64,000 nucleotides of DNA from NCBI GenBank assembly GCA_041300525.1, contig JBGLNJ010000001.1, forward strand, positions 1,240,001 through 1,304,000. Direction: 5' to 3'. Each line of letters begins with the position of its first letter. Position 1 is the stretch's first letter. The notes under the pieces are model-generated. The model worked only from the letters and a program-made list of their open reading frames with translations. It was not told the origin of the DNA and ran no database searches. The DNA is from JBGLNJ01 sp041300525. GTDB taxonomy: Bacteria; Chloroflexota; Anaerolineae; Fen-1058. Shown piece after piece: positions 39,179 to 46,911 of the stretch. A program made the position numbers and the translations under genes.

Positions 39179-40372
39179 ATGTCATCCCGCAAATTGTTCG
39201 TCACAAGTCTATTGGCGCTGGCGCTCGTCGTGAGCGCATGCGCCCCCGCCGCGGCGCCCACGCCGGAAAAGGTCACGGTCAAAGAGACCGTCGTCGTGCC
39301 CGGCACGCCCCAGGTCAAAGAAGTCGTCAAGGAAGTCGTGAAAGAAGTCACGCCGACGGCCAAAGCCATGGATGCCCCCGGCTCGGTCAAGCTGAACGCT
39401 TCCGGCGCGACCTTCCCCCAGCCGTTGTACGAAGACTGGGCGTTCGCGTTCAACCAGCGCGATCCGTCCGTCGTCATCAACTATGCCGGCGGCGGCTCGG
39501 GCCAGGGCATCAAGGACATCAAGGCTGGCACGGTAGACTTTGCCGGCACGGATGCCTTGCTTTCGGATAAGGACTATACGGAAGTGCCCGGCCTGCAAAT
39601 GCTCCCGACCGTGGCGGGCGCGGTGGTGCTGGCCTATAACGTCAAGGGCATCACGACCTCGATCACGCTCGATGCGAACACTGTCGTCGGCATCTATCAG
39701 GGCAAGATCGAAAAGTGGAACGATGCGGCGATTGCCAAGCTGAATCCAGAGGCCAAGCTGCCCGACCTGCCCATCAACGTCGTGCACCGCTCGGATGGTT
39801 CCGGCACGACCAATATCTTTACGCTGTATCTTGCAGCAGTGAGTGAAGACTGGAAGAAAGCCCCTGGCGCAGGCACGGCAGTGGATTGGCCGGTGGACAA
39901 GCTCGGACGCGGTCAAGGCGGCAAGGGCAACCCCGGCGTCGCCGCCGCGATTCAAAACACCAACGGCGCGATTGGCTACGTGGAATTGGCGTACGCCAAG
40001 AGCAACAACATCCTGTACGCCAAGATGGTCAATGCCTCGGGCAAGACCGTGGAAGCCAGCATTCCCAGCACCACGGCCGCCATCAAGGACGCTAAGTTTG
40101 ACGACAAGCTCGGCGCCATCATCGTCAACACCAAAGAGGCCGACGGCTGGCCGATCGCCGGCTTTACGTACCTCATCGTGAACAAGGACTATAAGGACTG
40201 CAAGAAAGCTGAAAAGCTGGTGGGCTTTGTGAACTGGGTCTTGAGCGATGCGGCGGCGATAGCTCGCGCGAGCAAGTTGCTGTATGCGCCGCTGCCCAAG
40301 GACGTGACGCCCAAGGTGCTCGACACAGTCAACAAGACCATGTGCAATGGCAAGCCGGTCGTAACCAAGTAG
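39179..40372 (+). CDS. pstS: phosphate ABC transporter substrate-binding lipoprotein
   Basis: 397 residues. ATG 39179 with AGGAG about 12 nt upstream; the signal peptide LLALALVVSAC gives a lipoprotein Cys. A Val/Lys/Thr-rich linker is followed by the periplasmic binding fold beginning LNASGATFPQPLYEDWAFAF. Phosphate-binding motifs are GSGQGIKDI, FAGTDALLSD and RSDGSGTTNIF. The product captures phosphate outside the membrane for PstCAB. A second, headless copy lies at 35742-36532. Confidence 0.95.
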   Translation: MSSRKLFVTSLLALALVVSACAPAAAPTPEKVTVKETVVVPGTPQVKEVVKEVVKEVTPTAKAMDAPGSVKLNASGATFPQPLYEDWAFAFNQRDPSVVINYAGGGSGQGIKDIKAGTVDFAGTDALLSDKDYTEVPGLQMLPTVAGAVVLAYNVKGITTSITLDANTVVGIYQGKIEKWNDAAIAKLNPEAKLPDLPINVVHRSDGSGTTNIFTLYLAAVSEDWKKAPGAGTAVDWPVDKLGRGQGGKGNPGVAAAIQNTNGAIGYVELAYAKSNNILYAKMVNASGKTVEASIPSTTAAIKDAKFDDKLGAIIVNTKEADGWPIAGFTYLIVNKDYKDCKKAEKLVGFVNWVLSDAAAIARASKLLYAPLPKDVTPKVLDTVNKTMCNGKPVVTK

Positions 40373-40420
40373 GGGCGAGGTCGCCTCGCTCATCAACAGG
40401 TCTCCTCCTATCCCGAAGCT

Positions 40421-40452
40421 CAAAGAGCCTCACCGGTTCGTGAGGCTCTTTG
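40421..40452. terminator. 13-bp hairpin between pstS and pstC
   Basis: CAAAGAGCCTCAC / GTGAGGCTCTTTG, perfect, loop CGGTTC. Such a hairpin can stabilise the pstS message and lower pstCAB expression relative to the binding protein. Confidence 0.75.
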
Positions 40453-40473
40453 ACTCGCAAGAAGGACAAGGTT

Positions 40474-41463
40474 ATGGCGTCTTTCGCGCCTCGCAAACTT
40501 GAACGTGTTTCGTCCTCGCCATTGAGCCGCGCGCTGCAACACGGCGACGTTCCATTCAAGGCCATCATCGCGCTCTCGTCGCTGACATTGCTGGCGTTGA
40601 TGGTGGGCGTGGGCGTGATGCTGTGGCTGCGCTCCGGCCCGACGCGCGCGCAGATGGGCTGGTCGTTCATCACGCAGACGACGTGGAATCCCGTCGGCGA
40701 AATGTTCGGCGCAGCGCCCTTTATCGTCGGCACGTTGGTCACGTCGCTCGTGGCGGTGCTGATTGCACTGCCGTTAGGTCTGGGCATTTCGATCTTCCTG
40801 GCCGAGTTGTGCCCGCCGCAGGTGCGCACGTTCGTCGGCTTTATGGTCGAGCTGCTCGCGGCGATCCCCAGCGTGGTGTATGGCGCGTGGGGGATTTTCG
40901 TCTTTATCCCGCAGGTTGTCATACCGGTCGGCAACTGGCTGATGAATAGCCTGGGCCGGTACGTGCCCATCTTTCGCGGCCCGTTCTTTGGCGCAAGCAG
41001 CCTTGCCGCCGGCTTGATCCTGGCCGTGATGATTCTGCCGACCATCGCGGCCATCTCGCGCGACGTGTTATTGGCGGTGCCGCGCTCGCAACGCGAGGCC
41101 GCGTTCGCCCTCGGCTCGACCGAGTGGGAGACGATCTGGCAAGTCGTGTTGCCGTACGGGCTGTCGGGCATTCTGGGCGCGGTGATCCTGGGCCTGGGCC
41201 GCGCGCTGGGCGAAACGATGGCGGTGACGATGGTCATCGGCAACGTCGCGCAATTGACGACGTCGCTCCTCAGCCCGGCCTACACGATGGCGAGCGTCAT
41301 TGCGAACGAGTGGGGCGAAAGCCGGACGGCGCTGTACGGCAGCGCTCTGATTGAAATCGGCCTGCTGCTATTCCTCATGAGCCTGCTGCTCAACATCATC
41401 GCGCGATTTCTGGTGTGGAGCGTGGCGCGCAAGACGCCGGACGCCGAAGGCGGAAGAACATGA
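40474..41463 (+). CDS. pstC: phosphate ABC transporter permease PstC
   Basis: 329 residues. ATG 40474 has AAGAAGGA upstream and is preferred over TTG 40450. Six membrane helices; the permease loop motif is AAFALGSTEWETIWQVVLPYGLSGILGAVILGLGRALGETMAVTMVIGN. PSVVYGAWGIFVF is typical of PstC. The stop overlaps the pstA start (ATGA). Confidence 0.95.
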   Translation: MASFAPRKLERVSSSPLSRALQHGDVPFKAIIALSSLTLLALMVGVGVMLWLRSGPTRAQMGWSFITQTTWNPVGEMFGAAPFIVGTLVTSLVAVLIALPLGLGISIFLAELCPPQVRTFVGFMVELLAAIPSVVYGAWGIFVFIPQVVIPVGNWLMNSLGRYVPIFRGPFFGASSLAAGLILAVMILPTIAAISRDVLLAVPRSQREAAFALGSTEWETIWQVVLPYGLSGILGAVILGLGRALGETMAVTMVIGNVAQLTTSLLSPAYTMASVIANEWGESRTALYGSALIEIGLLLFLMSLLLNIIARFLVWSVARKTPDAEGGRT

Positions 41464-42347
41464 ACAGTCAATTTACCCACCCACGTCCCTTGAAACGCTC
41501 GCCCGTGCATGAGCAGTTCCGCCGGACGACGAATATCGTCATGCTGAGCCTGACCGGCCTGATGACGGCGCTGGCGATTGTGCCGCTGGCCTGGATTATA
41601 TTTGAAGTGTTTGCGCGCGGGTCGAGCGCCATGTCGCTGTCGTTTCTGACTGACACCTTCAAGCCGACGGGCATTGACAACGGCGGCGGCGTGTGGCACG
41701 CCATCGTCGGCACCGGCATTCTCATCGGATGGGCAACGCTGCTCTCGGTGCCGATTGGCATCCTGGCCGCGTTCTACGTGTCCGAGCATCCCAACACGAC
41801 GCTGGGACTGGCCGTGCGCTTTGGCACCGACGTGCTCTCCGGCTTGCCCTCGATTGTGGTCGGGCTGTTCGTTTACGCGTTGATCGTGCAAAGCTCGGGG
41901 TATTCGGCGTTCGCGGGCAGCGTGTCGCTCGCCATCCTGATGCTGCCCGTCGTCCTGCGGACGACCGAAGAGATGCTCAAGCTGGTGCCGAAATCGCTGC
42001 GCGAAGCCTCGCTCGCGTTGGGCGCGCCCGAGTGGAAGACGTCGTTCTTTGTCCTGTTGCCGGCGGCCATGACGGGCGTCGTCACGGGCCTGATGCTGGC
42101 GGTGGCGCGCGTGGCGGGCGAGACTGCGCCGCTCTTGTTCACGGCGTTAGGCAGCAACTATCTCTCGACCGCGCTCGACAAGCCCATCGCCTCGCTGCCA
42201 TTGGTGCTGTTCAAGTATGCCGTTGACCCCAGCAAGGTGCGTAACGCGCAGGCGTGGGCGATTGCGCTGTTGATTCTGGTGCTGGTGTTGGTCTTGAACG
42301 TCGCCGCGCGCCTCATCACCCTGTGGCGTTCCAAGATGATGCAATAG
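41460..42347 (+). CDS. pstA: phosphate ABC transporter permease PstA
   Basis: 295 residues, starting at ATG 41460 overlapping pstC. Features are GVWHAIVGTGILIGWATLLSVPIGILAAFYVSE, LPSIVVGLFVYALIVQ and the permease loop REASLALGAPEWKTSFFVLLPAAMTGVVTGLMLAVARVAGETAPLLFTA. Together with PstC it forms the phosphate channel. Confidence 0.95.
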   Translation: MNSQFTHPRPLKRSPVHEQFRRTTNIVMLSLTGLMTALAIVPLAWIIFEVFARGSSAMSLSFLTDTFKPTGIDNGGGVWHAIVGTGILIGWATLLSVPIGILAAFYVSEHPNTTLGLAVRFGTDVLSGLPSIVVGLFVYALIVQSSGYSAFAGSVSLAILMLPVVLRTTEEMLKLVPKSLREASLALGAPEWKTSFFVLLPAAMTGVVTGLMLAVARVAGETAPLLFTALGSNYLSTALDKPIASLPLVLFKYAVDPSKVRNAQAWAIALLILVLVLVLNVAARLITLWRSKMMQ

Positions 42348-42356
42348 GAGTTGAAC

Positions 42357-43250
42357 ATGACTGAATCGGCAATGACCCTACCTTCCAGTCTCCCGCTACA
42401 GCCTCTGGCGACGGCGTTGGGCACAACGGCGTTGGGTACAACGACGACCGTCACTGCCCCCGTCGTGGCTGAGGGCCGACTGAACACAAAGATGATGCTC
42501 GATCAGGTCTCGGTGCTGTACAATACCTTCACGGCGGTCGCCGAGGTAAACTTGCCCGTCTTCGCCAACAAGATCACAGCCATCATCGGGCCGTCGGGCT
42601 GCGGCAAATCCACGCTGCTGCGCGCGCTCAATCGCATGAATGACCTCATCCCCAGCGCGCGCCTCAAAGGCACGATCACGCTGGACGAGGACAATATCTA
42701 TGCGCCTAACGTGGACGTGGTGGATGTCCGCCGCCGCGTGGGCATGGTGTTCCAGCGGCCCAATCCGTTCCCCAAGTCCATCTATGACAACGTGGCCTAT
42801 GGCCCGCGCCTGTACGGGGGTGTGACCAAGTCCGAACTGGATGACATCGTCGAGCGCAGCCTCAAGCGCGCCGCGCTGTGGGACGAGGTCAAGGACAAGC
42901 TCAAGCAGTCGGGCATGGCGCTCTCGGGCGGGCAGCAGCAACGGTTGTGCATCGCGCGCGCCATCGCCGTCGAGCCGGAGGTGATTTTGATGGACGAGCC
43001 GTGCTCGGCGCTCGACCCGGTCGCCACACTCAAGATCGAAGACCTGATGCAAGAACTGAAGAAAGACTATACCATCGTCATCGTCACGCACAACATGCAG
43101 CAGGCTGCGCGCGTCAGCGATTACACGGCGATGATGATGATGCGGCCTGATCGCGCGGGCGAGATGATCGAGTTCGACGTGACGACCAAGATGTTTACGC
43201 GGCCCAAGGACAAGCGCACGGAAGATTATGTGACGGGGCGGTTTGGGTAA
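42357..43250 (+). CDS. pstB: phosphate ABC transporter ATPase PstB
   Basis: 297 residues. ATG 42357 follows AGGAG; a TTG 6 nt upstream is less likely. The N-terminal about 45 residues are a Thr/Ala-rich extension (LATALGTTALGTTTTVTAPV) not usual in PstB. The ATPase has Walker A GPSGCGKST, Q-loop VFQRPNPFPKSIYDN (a PstB hallmark), signature LSGGQQQRLCIARAI and Walker B ILMDEPCSALDPVAT, ending DYVTGRFG. It powers PstCA. Confidence 0.96.
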   Translation: MTESAMTLPSSLPLQPLATALGTTALGTTTTVTAPVVAEGRLNTKMMLDQVSVLYNTFTAVAEVNLPVFANKITAIIGPSGCGKSTLLRALNRMNDLIPSARLKGTITLDEDNIYAPNVDVVDVRRRVGMVFQRPNPFPKSIYDNVAYGPRLYGGVTKSELDDIVERSLKRAALWDEVKDKLKQSGMALSGGQQQRLCIARAIAVEPEVILMDEPCSALDPVATLKIEDLMQELKKDYTIVIVTHNMQQAARVSDYTAMMMMRPDRAGEMIEFDVTTKMFTRPKDKRTEDYVTGRFG

Positions 43251-43277
43251 GTCAGTGATCAGTTGTGAGGAGCGAAG

Positions 43278-43700
43278 ATGAAAACACGCGTGTTGTTTCT
43301 GTGCACGGGCAATTCGGCGCGCAGCCAGATGGCGGAGGCGCTTTTGCGTCACTATGCAGGCGACCGGTTCGAGGCGTACAGCGCCGGATTGGAACCGAAG
43401 GGCATGAACCCGTTCACGGTGCGGGTGATGGAAGAAATCGGCATTCCGCTCACGGGCCAATATTCCAAAGACGTGCGCGAGTACATGGGCAAATTGCACT
43501 TTGGCTACCTCGTCACAGTGTGCGCCAACGCCGAAGAACGCTGCCCCACGACGTTCCCCGGGGTAGGTCAGCGGTTGCACTGGGCCTTTGACGATCCCGC
43601 CGCGGTTGAGGGGACGGACGAGGACAAATTGGCAAAATTCCGCGCGGTGCGCGATCAGATTGATCAACGCATCCGCGAGTGGCTGAAAGAACAGGACTAG
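43278..43700 (+). CDS. arsC: arsenate reductase, LMW-PTP/ArsC (thioredoxin-type)
   Basis: 140 residues with GAGGAG before ATG 43278. The P-loop CTGNSARS starts at Cys9. The redox Cys pair lies in VTVCANAEERCP, and DPAAVEGTDEDKLAKFRAVRDQI is the typical C-terminal part. It reduces arsenate to arsenite using the thioredoxin system. Its position right after pstB makes sense because arsenate enters by phosphate transporters. Confidence 0.92.
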   Translation: MKTRVLFLCTGNSARSQMAEALLRHYAGDRFEAYSAGLEPKGMNPFTVRVMEEIGIPLTGQYSKDVREYMGKLHFGYLVTVCANAEERCPTTFPGVGQRLHWAFDDPAAVEGTDEDKLAKFRAVRDQIDQRIREWLKEQD

Positions 43701-43722
43701 GACACGCCCTGAGGGAACCGCA

Positions 43723-44121
43723 ATGGATCAGCGTGGTCGCAAAGTGCTTGTCATTGACGATGTGCTAGAGATGGAGTCGTTGCTCAAATTGTCTTTGAGC
43801 CGAGAACGCAACGACCAAGTGACTTTTGTTGATAGCGGGCCTAAAGGGCTGACCGCTGCCCATCAAGACCGGCCACATCTGATTATCTTGGATTTGGCTA
43901 TGCCAGATGTGGATGGCTACCAGGTCTTGCGGGAGTTCAAGAACACACCTGTATTGCAGACTGTTCCGGTTCTCGTCATATCTGCCCTCGATTCCTATGA
44001 TGTGAGGCGGCGAGTGCAACAGTTTGGAATACAGGGTTATCTCGGCAAACCGTTCGGCCTCCAAGAGTTGTTGGCGGCCCGAGATGCGATGCTTAGGGGC
44101 GAGACTTTTTATCGCTTTTAA
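43723..44121 (+). CDS. single-domain response regulator
   Basis: A 132-residue receiver domain without output domain: Asp12/Asp13 acidic pair, phospho-acceptor Asp57 (LIILDLAMPD), Ser in VLVISALDS and Lys in YLGKPFGLQE. Base composition is lower in GC than its neighbours. Located between two arsC-like genes; its partner is not evident. It may act in a phosphorelay or by protein contact. Confidence 0.88.
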   Translation: MDQRGRKVLVIDDVLEMESLLKLSLSRERNDQVTFVDSGPKGLTAAHQDRPHLIILDLAMPDVDGYQVLREFKNTPVLQTVPVLVISALDSYDVRRRVQQFGIQGYLGKPFGLQELLAARDAMLRGETFYRF

Positions 44122-44177
44122 AGTATGAGAGATCAGCAAGGCACCCAAAGCCGAAGTGTGAGCGCGGAAATAGGGAC

Positions 44178-45290
44178 ATGTTCAAGACCAGAGTGTTGTT
44201 TCTCTGCACCGGCAACTCGGCGCGCAGCCAGATGGCGGAAGCGTTTCTCCGCCATTATGCCGGCGACCACTTTGAAGTGCATAGCGCCGGGCTGGAGCCC
44301 AAGGGCATCCATCCCTTTGCCTTTCGCGTGATGGAGGAAATCGGTATTCCGCTCACAGGCCAGCGGTCCAAAGACGTGGATGAATATGTGGGCAGGTTGC
44401 ACTTTGGCTACGTCATCACCGTCTGTTCCAACGCGGATGACAAGTGCCCGATCTTTCCGGATATCAGCCAGCGGCTGCGTTGGACTTTTGACGATCCGGC
44501 GGCGTTCGAAGGGACGGACGAAGACAAACTGGCAAAATTCCGCGAGGTGCGCGATCAAATCGGGCAGCGCATTTGCGGCTGGCTGGACGAACAGAATCTG
44601 CACCTCAACTATGGGGCCGATCAAGACATGCATACCGAACTCTTCCTGCCTCGCCAAATTGTTTTCGAGCCGGTCAGCGCCGGCGGCGGCAGCTTGTGGG
44701 ATGGCGATAATCTGCTGGCGACGTTTACGGTGCTCAAGCGGACGGAGCGTCACGGGCGTTTGAGCCTGCGCGGTACGAATGACGCCTATGATCTGCTGTG
44801 CGCCACGAGCCAACAGCGCGTCGGCTACCGGATGTTCCAGGGCCAGCGCCAGGTGGCTAGCGCTGCATGGACGATGGACGATCCGTCGGCGGCCTTGCGC
44901 TACAGAGACCAAGACTATCTCGCCACGCCGGAGAGCTTGTTGAACGTTCGCGGCGACCGTGCCGCTGCAATACATTCTCGACCTCAAGTTGATTTTCAAT
45001 GGGATGCTCGTCGGCTCTTTTATCGCGACCGGCTATTTCACCTTTCTGTTTCTGCGACGGCACGTGCAAAGCGACTGGCTGGCCACGTTGGGTGGGGTGC
45101 TATTTGCCTTCACGCCGATAGCCCTCACTCGTGCTGGCTCCGGACACCTTCATTTGTTGCAGGCATGGTTGATCCCTTTGCAATTGATTCTGTGGGAGAA
45201 CCTGATCGCCCCCGACCGCCTTGGCCGGCGCATCTTCAAGGCCGCCGGCTTTGGGTTGATCGTGTACATGGCCTGGATGACGGGCTTTGA
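44178..45290 (+). CDS. ArsC-like domain joined to unrelated sequence (chimeric)
   Basis: Codons 1 to about 140 form a full arsenate-reductase-type domain (CTGNSARS; VITVCSNADDKCP; DDPAAFEGTDEDKLAKF), closely related to the gene at 43278. Instead of stopping, the frame continues through about 115 residues that I cannot assign (FLPRQIVFEPVSAGGGSLWD; LLATFTVLKRTERHGRLSLRG; beta-rich). From about 44945 it becomes an out-of-frame reading of the membrane-protein gene that starts at 44959. The unassigned part may be a real second domain or the end of another gene. Confidence 0.6.
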   Translation: MFKTRVLFLCTGNSARSQMAEAFLRHYAGDHFEVHSAGLEPKGIHPFAFRVMEEIGIPLTGQRSKDVDEYVGRLHFGYVITVCSNADDKCPIFPDISQRLRWTFDDPAAFEGTDEDKLAKFREVRDQIGQRICGWLDEQNLHLNYGADQDMHTELFLPRQIVFEPVSAGGGSLWDGDNLLATFTVLKRTERHGRLSLRGTNDAYDLLCATSQQRVGYRMFQGQRQVASAAWTMDDPSAALRYRDQDYLATPESLLNVRGDRAAAIHSRPQVDFQWDARRLFYRDRLFHLSVSATARAKRLAGHVGWGAICLHADSPHSCWLRTPSFVAGMVDPFAIDSVGEPDRPRPPWPAHLQGRRLWVDRVHGLDDGL

Positions 45291-46821
45291 AATCTCCCTG
45301 TGGACATTGGTCTTGCTCGCGCCATACGGGCTGTACACTTGGCTGGCGCAATGTGAGGGTCGAGAGCGGCTGCGCGTGATCGGGTTGGCGCTCGTGGCAG
45401 GCTTGTGTGTGTTGGGGCCGGCGCTGATCGAGCCAATCCCCGCTCTCGTGCAAACACGTGGAATGGTGTTTCCGCTCGTTGACCGGCATACGCTCGAGTT
45501 CCAGTCGTTTCAGGCCATCTGGCTGGTGATCCGCGATCCCGACTGGCTTGGTTTCACCATCGGGCAGTTGATCCCCCTCCTGACGCTGTTCGGCGTGATC
45601 GTCGCCCGTAAACGTCGCGTGCGTTGGCTGTGGTTCGCCGTTGGTTTGGGATCGTTGATCATCGCCCTGGGGCCTTACTGGCCTGGCACCGATATTCCGC
45701 TGCCTTACCAACTGGTGCACAAGTTGCTGGGCAGCCAATATCGCACGCCAGTGCGCTTTATGACGCCAGCCGCTTTTGCCTTAATCGTCTTTATCACTCT
45801 CTCATTAGGTGATTGGTTCGAGCGGAAGAACCGGCGCCAGCTAACACCTTGGTTGACTGGTGCGGCCATCGTCGTACTGGTGTTCGACAGCGGAATGTTG
45901 GCCCCCTTCTCGGTTATCTATATGCCGGACTATGCCATCTATCACGAGATCGCGCTCGACGCGGATGAGTACGCCTTGCTCGAAGTGCCGGTCGGCCCGG
46001 CTTCGGGCTTTGGCGAGTTCGGCACCGCGCCCGACCTGCAATACTATTCGCACATCCACCACAAGCGCATCCTCAATGGGATCGTGTCACGCGTGCCCAG
46101 TGACTATATGAGCAAATATGAACGCTCGCCGCTGTTGCGTGGACTGACTGGGCTATACAATATGCCCGCGTTTGACGTGGCTGCCCGCGAACTGGCCGAC
46201 AAGTTGAACCGCTGGGACATGCGCTATGTCCTCGTCCATCGCGACCGGCTGGAAAAGGCGCGCGCGCCCGCCATCATCGCGTTCCTCAACGTTCAGCCGG
46301 TATTGTGCCTGGTAGACGCCGAAGGCGATCTCCTGGCGTATCGCCGGATCAATACGTGGGCCGATTGCCCGCGCCCGGAGATGAGCGCGTTGCCATCCGG
46401 CGCATCGCGCCTGACGCTAGGCCAGCCCGGCGACGAACGATATGTCGGCCCCGGCTGGTACGACGTCGAAAACATCGGCGGGCCGCAAGGCCGCTGGGCA
46501 GGCGGGATGCTCACATCTACGGTGCGCCTGCTGCTCCCGAAGCAAAACTTGCGCGTGTCCTTCGATGCGCTTGCCTATCCCCCGAGCCAGAGCGTCACCG
46601 TGCGGGTGAACGGCCAACCGGTCGCGCATTTTGATCTGACCGAGGCCTGGCAGGTGTACCCATTCGACCTGCCCGCCGGCGCTCTGCCCGATGCCGGGCC
46701 GACGCTCATCGAACTCGTACACGCCAGGCTGCTTTCCGCCTCCGAGCGCACCAACGGGCAATCGCCCGATCAACGTCCGTTTGACGCGGCGTATTCCGGG
46801 TTCGATTTCACGCTTCGATAG
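44959..46821 (+). CDS. large membrane protein (YfhO/GT-C-like), N-terminally truncated
   Basis: A 620-codon frame. Natural sequence begins immediately in the middle of a membrane domain (LQYILDLKLIFNGMLVGSFIATGYFTFLFLRRH), preceded in the same frame by a stop at about 44940. About 100 residues with the first helices and the acidic extracytoplasmic motif expected of this family are missing. Around eight to nine helices follow, then a soluble C-terminal domain (ASRLTLGQPGDERYVGPGWYDVE; TVRVNGQPVAHFDLTEAW) like that of polysaccharide-modifying membrane enzymes. GTG 44959 could allow translation, but the product is probably not functional. Confidence 0.7.
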   Translation: MPLQYILDLKLIFNGMLVGSFIATGYFTFLFLRRHVQSDWLATLGGVLFAFTPIALTRAGSGHLHLLQAWLIPLQLILWENLIAPDRLGRRIFKAAGFGLIVYMAWMTGFEISLWTLVLLAPYGLYTWLAQCEGRERLRVIGLALVAGLCVLGPALIEPIPALVQTRGMVFPLVDRHTLEFQSFQAIWLVIRDPDWLGFTIGQLIPLLTLFGVIVARKRRVRWLWFAVGLGSLIIALGPYWPGTDIPLPYQLVHKLLGSQYRTPVRFMTPAAFALIVFITLSLGDWFERKNRRQLTPWLTGAAIVVLVFDSGMLAPFSVIYMPDYAIYHEIALDADEYALLEVPVGPASGFGEFGTAPDLQYYSHIHHKRILNGIVSRVPSDYMSKYERSPLLRGLTGLYNMPAFDVAARELADKLNRWDMRYVLVHRDRLEKARAPAIIAFLNVQPVLCLVDAEGDLLAYRRINTWADCPRPEMSALPSGASRLTLGQPGDERYVGPGWYDVENIGGPQGRWAGGMLTSTVRLLLPKQNLRVSFDALAYPPSQSVTVRVNGQPVAHFDLTEAWQVYPFDLPAGALPDAGPTLIELVHARLLSASERTNGQSPDQRPFDAAYSGFDFTLR

Positions 46822-46874
46822 AACGTACGCGTGCAAGGCGAGAGTCGTGAAACGTAAACAGCGGCCGGGTTGCG

Positions 46875-46904
46875 TTGCACGTTTTTCGTCTCACGTGCTA
46901 TACT
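46875..46904 (+). promoter_or_regulatory. sigma70-like promoter, leaderless helicase gene
   Basis: TTGCAC (46875-46880), an 18-bp spacer and TATACT (46899-46904). The GTG start at 46912 is 7 nt after the -10 box, so the mRNA is probably leaderless. Confidence 0.7.
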
Positions 46905-46911
46905 CCCCGTT

